Origin: Chryseobacterium sp. 7
GTDB taxonomy: Bacteria > Bacteroidota > Bacteroidia > Flavobacteriales > Weeksellaceae
Direction of reading: 5' to 3'
Assembly: GCF_003663845.1 (NCBI RefSeq)
Contig: NZ_RCCA01000001.1
Location: 868,001 to 932,000, forward strand
Length of the DNA stretch: 64,000 bases
Shown: in pieces, positions 16,678 to 24,083 of the stretch
Layout: every line of letters begins with the position of its first letter
Numbering within the stretch: the stretch's first letter is position 1
Made by a program: the position numbers and the translations under genes
Notes under the pieces: model-generated
Told to the model about the DNA's origin: nothing
Seen by the model: the letters and a program-made list of their open reading frames with translations, nothing else
Databases searched by the model: none

Positions 16678-18093
16678 ATGCCTAAAGATGTTCTGTACCT
16701 TAAAATAGCCAATTCTGTCACAGAGCAGATTAAAAGTGAAACCCTGCAGTTTGGAGACAGGCTGCCTTCATTGAGAAGTGCCCAAAAGTTATACAATGTG
16801 AGTCTGAATACCATAAAACAGGCTTATATGGAACTGGAAAGCCGTTCTCTGGTAGAATCACGCCCTAAATATGGATATTATGTAAGCCAGACTTCTCAGA
16901 GAAAACTGGCACTGCCTTCCGTGGCTCAGATGAAAGTCTCAGAAAAAAAGAATACACCGCAGGACCTTATTGATAAAGTATTTGGCGTAATTGGAGGAAA
17001 GGATATCACACAGTTTGGATTGGGAATTCCCGGTAAAAGCCTTCTTCCGGTGGCTAAAATGAAGAAATGTGTAATTGATGTCATGAAAAGGAAGAATGAC
17101 AGCGGAACTAATTATGAACCCGTACAGGGAAGCGAAATATTGCGCCGCGAAATTGCCAAATGGTCAATGGTCATGGAAGGAAAGATCACAGAAGATGATC
17201 TTGTAATTACTTCCGGAGCGATGAATGCGGTTTACAATTGCTTAATGGCAGTTACGCAGCCCGGCGATTCAGTGGCGGTGGAAAGTCCGGTATATTTTGG
17301 TATTCTTCAGGCGATTCAGCTGCTGGGATTGAAGGCGGTAGAAATTCCCACACATCCCATTACAGGAGTAGATCTGGAGGCTTTGAAGAAAGTGCTGCCA
17401 AAGCTTTCTGCATGTTGTTTTGTGGTGAATTATAATAATCCGTTAGGATTTCAGATGCCTGATGAAAATAAAAAAGAATTGGTTAAAATGCTTACTGAGC
17501 ATAATGTTCCCCTGGTGGAAGATGACGTCTACGGAAACATTTATTTTGGAGCAGGAAGACCAAAGCCGTGTAAATATTATGATGAAGCCGGAATTGTGAT
17601 GTGGGTAGGTTCAGTGTCCAAAACATTGGCTCCGGGTTTTAGAGTAGGCTGGGTGGCTCCGGGGAAATTTAAAGAAAAAATTATTCGTCAGAAATTGGTT
17701 CAGACGGTGAGTGGACCTTCTTTGTTTTCAGATGTGATTGCAGATTTCCTTGCCCACGGGCGTTATGATCATCATTTGAGAATGTTCAGAAAGAAATTGT
17801 ATGCCAACTACCTTCAGATCCAAAAATCGGTGATTGAATATTTTCCGGATAATACAAAAATCTCAGAACCCAAAGGCGGTTTTATGCTCTGGCTGGAACT
17901 GGATAAGCGGATCTGCACGGAAGATCTTTATGATTTGGCGGTCAGCCAGAATATAAACTTTGCCCCCGGAAGAATGTTCTCACAATACAATCAGTATCAG
18001 AACTGTATGCGCCTGAATTATGCATTAGAATGGACAGACAGAGTGGAAAGTGACCTGGAAAAGCTGGGAAAAATGATAAAAAACAGAATTTAA
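16678..18093 (+). CDS. MocR/GntR-type regulator with PLP aminotransferase domain
   Basis: A 471-residue fusion. The N-terminal winged helix (GntR type, residues about 10-72, FGDRLPSLRSAQKLYNVSLN) is followed by a fold-type I aminotransferase domain with the PLP-binding lysine in GSVSKTLAPGFRVGW and the supporting VNYNNPLGFQMP and EDDVYGN blocks. MocR proteins usually sense amino acids or vitamin B6 and regulate a nearby gene. The gene 11-14 bp downstream encodes an acetyltransferase, which may be its target or partner. Confidence 0.9.
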   Translation: MPKDVLYLKIANSVTEQIKSETLQFGDRLPSLRSAQKLYNVSLNTIKQAYMELESRSLVESRPKYGYYVSQTSQRKLALPSVAQMKVSEKKNTPQDLIDKVFGVIGGKDITQFGLGIPGKSLLPVAKMKKCVIDVMKRKNDSGTNYEPVQGSEILRREIAKWSMVMEGKITEDDLVITSGAMNAVYNCLMAVTQPGDSVAVESPVYFGILQAIQLLGLKAVEIPTHPITGVDLEALKKVLPKLSACCFVVNYNNPLGFQMPDENKKELVKMLTEHNVPLVEDDVYGNIYFGAGRPKPCKYYDEAGIVMWVGSVSKTLAPGFRVGWVAPGKFKEKIIRQKLVQTVSGPSLFSDVIADFLAHGRYDHHLRMFRKKLYANYLQIQKSVIEYFPDNTKISEPKGGFMLWLELDKRICTEDLYDLAVSQNINFAPGRMFSQYNQYQNCMRLNYALEWTDRVESDLEKLGKMIKNRI

Positions 18094-18107
18094 TAAACCT
18101 TATAGTG

Positions 18108-18593
18108 ATGAATGATATCAAGAATGAAGTAAAAATTGTAGCGTATGAGCCTCAATACAAAGAAGCTTTCAAAGCGTTGAATGAAGAATGGATCAAAACT
18201 TTTTTTGTAATGGAAGCAGGAGATTATAAGCTGCTAGACCATCCGGAAGAAGAAATTTTAAATAAAGATGGGCATATTGCCTTTGCTTTGTTGGATGGAG
18301 AGGTTGTAGGAACCTGCGCATTGGTAAAAACAGAAAATCATCCTCTTACCTTTGAGCTGTCAAAGATGGCGGTAAGTCCTAAAGCGCAAGGGAAAAAATT
18401 AGGCTACCTGCTGGGAAATGCTTTGGTAGAAAAAGCGAAAGAATTAAAAGCTGAAAAAGTGTTTTTGGTTACCAATTCTATTTTGGTTCCGGCTATTAAA
18501 CTTTATGAAAAATTAGGTTTTATTCATACTCCTGTCGGCAAAGCTGAGTATGACCGTGCAGATGTGCGAATGGAATTGGTTTTCAGTAAATAA
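18108..18593 (+). CDS. GNAT-family N-acetyltransferase
   Basis: A 161-residue acetyltransferase. The acetyl-CoA-binding motif is KMAVSPKAQGKKLGYLLGNAL (positions about 85-105), preceded by the beta strands GEVVGTCALVK. Its C-terminal block LYEKLGFIHTPVG is typical. The ATG at 18108 is chosen over the GTG at 18105. It directly follows the MocR-type gene. The substrate is unknown. Confidence 0.87.
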   Translation: MNDIKNEVKIVAYEPQYKEAFKALNEEWIKTFFVMEAGDYKLLDHPEEEILNKDGHIAFALLDGEVVGTCALVKTENHPLTFELSKMAVSPKAQGKKLGYLLGNALVEKAKELKAEKVFLVTNSILVPAIKLYEKLGFIHTPVGKAEYDRADVRMELVFSK

Positions 18594-18603
18594 ACCAAAA
18601 AAA

Positions 18604-18641
18604 ATATTAGAACAAGGATATTCCTATCCGAGTTCTAATAT
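18604..18641. terminator. Bidirectional terminator between convergent genes
   Basis: Perfect ATATTAGAAC / GTTCTAATAT stem (18604-18613 and 18632-18641) with an inner GGATA/TATCC stem. It lies between the GNAT gene (plus) and the phosphodiesterase gene (minus), with A/T-rich tracts on both sides. Confidence 0.8.
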
Positions 18642-18669
18642 TAAAATTAAATCTAATTGCTTTACTGTT

Positions 18670-20523
18670 TTATTTCTTGATAAATGTCTTAGTTAGTGAC
18701 TTTTTGCTACCATTGATTTTAATGAAATACATTCCCGCGGGAAGGTTTCCAATGCTTATTTTTTCATCATAAAAACCTCTTGAAGATTTCAAATGTGACG
18801 TTGATACAAGAGATCCTTTACTGTCGATGATTTCTATTTTAATTTCCTTATCCTCAGACTTGTACTGAATTCCAATGAATGCTGAAACAGGATTCGGATA
18901 GATTTTAAAATCATCAGAAACTACTTTCGTTTCTTTTGCACCTAATACTCCCTTTGAACATTCCGGAATTCTGTTAACCCCATCAATTTCCCATGAAGAT
19001 TGTACAGGAATACAAAGCCAGTTCAGTACCGTAGGAAAGTGATCTGTTTCTCTCGTTGTTGAGGTATAATCATACACTTTAAAATTATTCACTGTACCCG
19101 CATTATAAGTTGGAGAACCTGTCACTGTCATGTTATTAGCATTTGGACTGGAATCTGTCAATGTATTTCCAGAAGTTCCATTACATTTCCAATTCGCTAC
19201 CAGTTGAGAATAATATGGATGTGAAGAGGTAATATCCTGGTTAGCCCAATTCACAATAACATCATTGGGAAGTACAGATTTCCAGATTCTTACATCTTTA
19301 TAAGAAGCTGCCAGATTAATTCCGTAAGTATTTGTTCCATCCTGATTTAAGGTCAAAGGAAGCCCGGAATCAATATTTCCGATGGTATTCATTTTGGCAA
19401 AAGTAACCGGAACACCATCTTCATATAATGTTACAAGACCATCCCTGTCAAAGCTGGCAGCAATATGTTTCCATTTATTCGTTTCCACTTTTCCGCCAAC
19501 AAGATCTATTCTGTTAGTTCCATCGCCAATATTCATTTTAAAAGTCTGGCCGGAATATCCTGAGAAAACAAATCCTTTATTTTTTCCATTAGCCCAGTTT
19601 TTATTACTGATCATCACCGGATCACTGGAATAGGATGCATTAGGTTTTACCCAAAATTCAATGGTGAAATCCTGATTCGTTCCAAAATTAAAAGGGGTCT
19701 GATTTGCTGGCTTTGCATAAGTCCCGGCAGGGAAATTCAGCTGGTTAAAGGTCTTATTGGATTCCAAAACAGTCTTGCTGATCTGCTGAGGGGTAAATCC
19801 GGGATTGGAATAGACCGTGAAAATATTTCTCTCCGTAAGGTTTCCTCCTCCATGAGAACTTTCAATGGCTCCGTGATCGGTAGTTAATACAACCAGCCAG
19901 TCTTCATTATTATAAGAAGGTCTGTTTTTCATGGCGGCAACAATCTCTCCGATGTAAGTATCCGTGGTCTGAATAGAAGAAACATATTGAGGAACCGTTG
20001 AAGCAAAGCCATAAGAGTGTCCTGCGTGATCTACATCATCAAAATCTACAAAAAGAATATCAGGATTGTCATTCTGCAAAGCGTTTACCGCTGCATTTTT
20101 TACAGCAAGATCCGTCGCGAGATTCGTTTTTACATCTGCATTGTTCACAATTTTATCATTGATAGGCACCCAGTGTGCAAGCGAAATTGTTCTCAGGTTT
20201 GGATTGTAAGTTTCGGCTCTTGTTAAAAAGTCAGGATAATTAACATAGTTCGGACTGGTAAAGTTATTGTCCTGAACATTATGCTTGGTATGCCATACAC
20301 CGGTAAGCATGGTGCTCCATCCGTTTCCGCTCCAGGTGGTGGCGGCACAAAGTCCGTCAATAGAGTAAATCGACTGATTTATAAGGTTTTGGATGTTAGG
20401 AGTAGGGGTAGACATCATTACATCTGCACGACATCCGTCGATACCGATAAAAAGAACTTTTTTGGTCTGAGCTCCAAGGAAACAGCTCATTACAACAGCC
20501 ATTGAGAATAGTTTTGTTTTCAT
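18670..20523 (-). CDS. Secreted alkaline-phosphatase-superfamily protein with LamG-like and T9SS sorting domains
   Basis: A 617-residue protein. The signal peptide (MKTKLFSMAVVMSCFLGAQ) leads into a type I phosphodiesterase/nucleotide pyrophosphatase domain: metal ligands in FIGIDGCRADVM, catalytic Thr in AATTWSGNGWSTML, VDFDDVDHAGHSYG and TTDHGAIESSHGG. A LamG/concanavalin-like domain follows (about 255-440: TIEFWVKPNASYSS, WKHIAASFDRDGLVTLYEDG). The C-terminus is a type IX secretion sorting domain (FKIYPNPVS ... LPAGMYFIKI). So it should be exported and perhaps anchored to the cell surface. The substrate (phosphodiester, nucleotide or phosphonate ester) is not evident. It shares the strand of the phosphonate-like operon but is about 400 bp downstream of it. 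Confidence 0.88.
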   Translation of the reverse strand: MKTKLFSMAVVMSCFLGAQTKKVLFIGIDGCRADVMMSTPTPNIQNLINQSIYSIDGLCAATTWSGNGWSTMLTGVWHTKHNVQDNNFTSPNYVNYPDFLTRAETYNPNLRTISLAHWVPINDKIVNNADVKTNLATDLAVKNAAVNALQNDNPDILFVDFDDVDHAGHSYGFASTVPQYVSSIQTTDTYIGEIVAAMKNRPSYNNEDWLVVLTTDHGAIESSHGGGNLTERNIFTVYSNPGFTPQQISKTVLESNKTFNQLNFPAGTYAKPANQTPFNFGTNQDFTIEFWVKPNASYSSDPVMISNKNWANGKNKGFVFSGYSGQTFKMNIGDGTNRIDLVGGKVETNKWKHIAASFDRDGLVTLYEDGVPVTFAKMNTIGNIDSGLPLTLNQDGTNTYGINLAASYKDVRIWKSVLPNDVIVNWANQDITSSHPYYSQLVANWKCNGTSGNTLTDSSPNANNMTVTGSPTYNAGTVNNFKVYDYTSTTRETDHFPTVLNWLCIPVQSSWEIDGVNRIPECSKGVLGAKETKVVSDDFKIYPNPVSAFIGIQYKSEDKEIKIEIIDSKGSLVSTSHLKSSRGFYDEKISIGNLPAGMYFIKINGSKKSLTKTFIKK

Positions 20524-20927
20524 GGGAATAGGTTTTTGAATTACAAAAGTTTACAAATAGTAATTTATATTTAATTATTGTAAAATTAGTTTACTATTTG
20601 TAAACTTTCATGAACTGAAAGTTAATTAATTGATAATTAAAAATTTCCGAAAAAAGATTTCTAAAATCTCTGATTGATCATACTAAACCGAGACTGTTTC
20701 AAAAGTGTCATTCTGATCGAAATGGAATGTAGTGAAGAATCTCATGTATTTGGTTGTTAATAAGATTCTTCCTTCGTCAGAATGACAACGGCCAAATTAT
20801 TTGTCTGTTGTGAAAATCGGCAAATTGAAAATTTGACGGAGTGGTTCAAAAAACACAAACATTTTCAATGGGTTAGTATGAAAACATTTGTGTCAAGAAG
20901 TAGTAAAAAAATATGATGAAAAAGTGG
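20524..20927. other. 404-bp gene-free stretch with an imperfect palindromic repeat
   Basis: It contains the phosphodiesterase upstream region, an ~80-bp palindromic repeat (see 20707-20786) and a small CAAATT-GAA-AATTTG hairpin near 20820-20835. The only open frame (plus strand from 20888) overlaps the end of the hydrolase gene and has no homology features, so no gene is called. Confidence 0.6.
20707..20786. repeat. REP-like imperfect palindrome
   Basis: Outer arms GTCATTCTGA (20707-20716) and TCAGAATGAC (20777-20786) are perfect reverse complements; inner arms GAAGAATCT and AGATTCTTC also pair. The sequence resembles the dispersed GTCATTCTGA...GAAGAATCT repeats common in Bacteroidota intergenic DNA. 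Confidence 0.7.
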
Positions 20928-21596
20928 TTAAAGAATACCTTCAGCTTCGGAAATTGTATTCAGAATATAATCCGGGGCAGCCTTTTCAAGTTCCGATTGG
21001 GTCTGAGCTCCGGAAAGAACCGCTACTGTTAATCCGCAACCTGCATTTTTTCCCTCTTCAATATCAATAACAGAATCTCCTGCCTTTAAAACCTTATTGG
21101 CTTCCGTGATATTGAATTTCTTCATTGCAAGATGGATCATTTCGGGGCTTGGACGGCTTTCCGAAACATCGTCTGCGGTAATCAAAGCATCAAAATGAAT
21201 ATTTTCTTTCCAGTTGAGTTTATCTAAAAGCTGTTGAGCGATTTCCGATGTATACCCTGTATTTAAAACAATTTTTTTATTTTGAGACTTCATGCTGAGC
21301 AGGAAATTTTCAGTTCCGTTGATGGGTTTTACGTCAAGGTTTTTATAGGATTCCTTTAGTTGGTCCGAAAAATTCTCAAAAATAGCAGGAGCATCCTCTT
21401 CATTTCCATTAATTTCTTTTAAAAGACTTGTGATGGCTTCCAGTTTTTCCATTCCGGCACAGCTGGATAATACTTTTTCCAGGCTTACTTTGTAGCCATA
21501 ATCATTCACGGCATTAGTAAGTGTTTTGTAGACTACATTATCCTCATCAATTGTTGTTCCGGCCATATCCAGAACTAATAATTCTATATTTTTCAT
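20928..21596 (-). CDS. Phosphonatase-like HAD hydrolase
   Basis: About 222 residues from the ATG at 21596. An upstream in-frame ATG at 21623 lies inside the oxidoreductase gene and is less likely, since the hydrolase family begins right at the nucleophile strand (MKNIELLVLDMAGTT). The motif DMAGTT has the nucleophile Asp10 and Ala where most HADs have the second Asp, as in phosphonoacetaldehyde hydrolases. Motifs for phosphate binding (VLNTGYTSE), the lysine/acid block (ESRPSPEMIHLAM) and GDSVIDIEEGKNAGC follow. It starts 7 bp after the FAD oxidoreductase stop. Families of this type (TIGR03351) are known to neighbour such oxidoreductases (TIGR03364), implying cleavage of a C-P bond in an aldehyde made by the partner. 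Confidence 0.87.
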   Translation of the reverse strand: MKNIELLVLDMAGTTIDEDNVVYKTLTNAVNDYGYKVSLEKVLSSCAGMEKLEAITSLLKEINGNEEDAPAIFENFSDQLKESYKNLDVKPINGTENFLLSMKSQNKKIVLNTGYTSEIAQQLLDKLNWKENIHFDALITADDVSESRPSPEMIHLAMKKFNITEANKVLKAGDSVIDIEEGKNAGCGLTVAVLSGAQTQSELEKAAPDYILNTISEAEGIL

Positions 21597-21603
21597 TTCA
21601 ATT

Positions 21604-22758
21604 TTATGCGTAAATTTTTTCAATATTAAATAGGGAAAAGCCTCCGCTTCCCGTCATTCCTTTTCCTCCGATACCCGTTACAATATGAATATTCGCAGAT
21701 GGACTGTGCTCAAAAATATCTTTCGTTTTGCACTGGGAATAAATTCCAAACCATCTTCTCTGAATTTCATACGTAGGAAGATCAATAATTTTCTTAGCCT
21801 CAAGAATCATAAATTCATCAATCTCCATATTAAGATCGTATCCAAGATCATCTGTATTTTTGGCATCCGCATATTCGTGAGAGTCTCCAATAATTACAGA
21901 ACCGTCAAGTGCCTGTTTGAATAAAATATGAACTCCGTATTTCTTCTCAAATGAATTAGGATCTTCTAATGCCTTGATCTTCTGAAAAGAAGGACATTCG
22001 CTGAATGATTCATACCTTCTCACGGAAAGCCCTGTAAGGATATTTCCCTGAAGTGAATAGATTCCTTGGGGCTTGGTCTGAAGCATCTGCAGTTTACTTA
22101 CCTCCAGATCACTGTCATTGAATATGTTAGGGTATAAAGTTTTGAACTCATGTCCACCGCAGATAATGATTTTGGAAGCGTTAAATTCCGTTCCGTCTGC
22201 TGCAACAGCTGTACATTTCTGATCATCTTCATGGGTTTCAAGGATCGTTGTATTGTAGAAAATCTGCAAGCCCATTTTTTCCTGAAGCAGCTTGTGAAGT
22301 TTTACAATCATCTCTGCAGAATCTACTGAAAGTTCCTGCGGGAAAAACAAACCCCCTTTGCAATAATCGGAACGAAGCCCGTCAAATTTCTTGATGCAGT
22401 CGTTTTTAGATAATAAAACAGATTCATAATCATTATTTCTGTTGATTTCATAAAGCTCTTCAATCAGCTGAAGTTCTTCATCATTAGAAGCGATATATAC
22501 AGATCCGTTTTGTCTGATGGTAAGATTTGCCTGATTATGAAGTTCATTGTATATTTTGAGACTTTCTCTTCCGAAATTCTGCCATTTAAGATCCATTCCG
22601 GAGGGCACTACCTGTCCGAAATTCCTTACCGTGGCACCCTGAGGAACAGAATTTCTTTCCAGTAAAGCCACCTTAAGATTTTTCTTCAGCGCATGATAAG
22701 CGTGGAATGTTCCTAAAATTCCGCCTCCTACAACGATTAAATCAAATTTTGTTGTCAT
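21604..22758 (-). CDS. FAD-dependent oxidoreductase (DAO family, phosphonate-linked type)
   Basis: A 384-residue D-amino-acid-oxidase-family enzyme with the N-terminal dinucleotide motif VVGGGILGTFHAYHAL, the RNFGQVVPSG block, and the C-terminal GIGGKGMTGSGGFS flavin loop. The layout matches the TIGR03364 clade, which sits next to phosphonatase-like hydrolases and is thought to oxidise aminophosphonates such as N-methylated 2-aminoethylphosphonate to phosphonoacetaldehyde or an analogue. It lies 11 bp after the DUF5690 gene and 7 bp before the hydrolase. Confidence 0.88.
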   Translation of the reverse strand: MTTKFDLIVVGGGILGTFHAYHALKKNLKVALLERNSVPQGATVRNFGQVVPSGMDLKWQNFGRESLKIYNELHNQANLTIRQNGSVYIASNDEELQLIEELYEINRNNDYESVLLSKNDCIKKFDGLRSDYCKGGLFFPQELSVDSAEMIVKLHKLLQEKMGLQIFYNTTILETHEDDQKCTAVAADGTEFNASKIIICGGHEFKTLYPNIFNDSDLEVSKLQMLQTKPQGIYSLQGNILTGLSVRRYESFSECPSFQKIKALEDPNSFEKKYGVHILFKQALDGSVIIGDSHEYADAKNTDDLGYDLNMEIDEFMILEAKKIIDLPTYEIQRRWFGIYSQCKTKDIFEHSPSANIHIVTGIGGKGMTGSGGFSLFNIEKIYA

Positions 22759-22769
22759 TGTATTATAAT

Positions 22770-24074
22770 TTATAAAATTTTCGACGTATCGAAATTGATG
22801 AATTGATTAGAGTTTGAGTTTGATTTCGGCTTTGACTTTTTTCTGAAAGCCAGAAAAGCTATCACCGAGAGAATTAAAACAGCGATTGTTATAATATAAT
22901 TTAAATTGATATAGAAATTTAACCAAGAAGTCTGAGCTGAACCGAAGTTTTTATACAAAAGAATCAGAACACTTCCCAGATAACCGAAGGAATCTACAAT
23001 ATAAATCAGAAAACCTACATTTCCTCTGATTTCAAACGCAGCGATCATCCTGTCAAAATAAATTCCATTGAAAGGAATATAGCAGATATACATTCCGAAT
23101 CCTGAAATAGTCATCCATAAAAAAGGAGACAGGGAACCCTGCTGGAACAGATAAGTAGAAAGCCCTACCGTAAGAATCCCTGCAAAAAGAATATAATGAT
23201 AATACGCAAATGCCTTTTTATTGTTTTTTACTTTTACCATAAAGCTTAAAATTACGAGAACCATTATAGCAATAGGAATTTCCGTTAAAGTAAAAATGGA
23301 ACTGTCAAAAGTAAAATGCAGCCCGTCCCAGATTTCACGGTTGAAATTATCTCTGAAATCTCTTAAAACCGTTAAGCTGATATAAAGAAATATGATACAT
23401 ACGATGGGTACAAAAAACTGCTGGATCAGTGCTTTTCTTTCTGAACCATTCAACGGCTGTCGCTTGTTTTTAAGCAAAATATCTTCTTCCGTAGGCTTTG
23501 GAATTTTATTTAAAAGCAGTCCGAAAAGCAGTAAAGGGATGATAAAAATAAGTCCGGCAGAAAAGGGCATCCAGAATTCTGGAATGGAGAAATTATCCAT
23601 CAGAAATTTTCCTACAGATTTTGTAAATCCTGAAGAAACGACAAAGCTTGAACATAAAAATAAACCGATAATTTCTGTTGTTTTGCGTCCTTCGATATAA
23701 GAGAAAACAATTCCCCAGATCATTCCCAGCGGAATTCCGTTGATGAACATAAACAGAATATTGTAAGGAGCAGGAACGGCTGCAAACCCCAACAACGCAA
23801 GCTCAGCAATAGCAATGAAAGTAAAAAGATAAGTAATTCTTTTCTGAGGTTTCAGTTCAGAAATAAATTTGATCCCGATGAATTTTGAAATAAAATAGCC
23901 TACTGCCTGGGCAATGATAATCAGAATCTTATAATCAACCCCAAAATAAGAAAGACCTCCGAAAGATGCTACAGTAAAAGGTTTCCTGAAACCGTACATG
24001 CAGAAGTAAACACCGAAAGCGGCAAAAGCGGCCTTCAGTGTTACCAGTGTTTTTTTATTGATAGTTCTTGCCAT
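22770..24074 (-). CDS. DUF5690-type MFS membrane transporter
   Basis: A 434-residue integral membrane protein with about 12 hydrophobic helices and the N-terminal signature FAAFGVYFCMYGFRKPF. This family (DUF5690) is MFS-like and mostly found in Bacteroidota. Between the TonB-dependent receptor and the phosphonate-processing enzymes, it is the natural candidate for moving the substrate across the inner membrane. The C-terminus is a Ser/Asn-rich cytoplasmic tail. The substrate assignment is by context only. Confidence 0.83.
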   Translation of the reverse strand: MARTINKKTLVTLKAAFAAFGVYFCMYGFRKPFTVASFGGLSYFGVDYKILIIIAQAVGYFISKFIGIKFISELKPQKRITYLFTFIAIAELALLGFAAVPAPYNILFMFINGIPLGMIWGIVFSYIEGRKTTEIIGLFLCSSFVVSSGFTKSVGKFLMDNFSIPEFWMPFSAGLIFIIPLLLFGLLLNKIPKPTEEDILLKNKRQPLNGSERKALIQQFFVPIVCIIFLYISLTVLRDFRDNFNREIWDGLHFTFDSSIFTLTEIPIAIMVLVILSFMVKVKNNKKAFAYYHYILFAGILTVGLSTYLFQQGSLSPFLWMTISGFGMYICYIPFNGIYFDRMIAAFEIRGNVGFLIYIVDSFGYLGSVLILLYKNFGSAQTSWLNFYINLNYIITIAVLILSVIAFLAFRKKSKPKSNSNSNQFINFDTSKIL

Positions 24075-24083
24075 GGTAATGGG

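Noticed and set aside
20888..21070. Short plus-strand open frame near the phosphonatase-like gene
   Set aside because: Overlaps the 3' end of the hydrolase gene in antisense, with no recognisable features.
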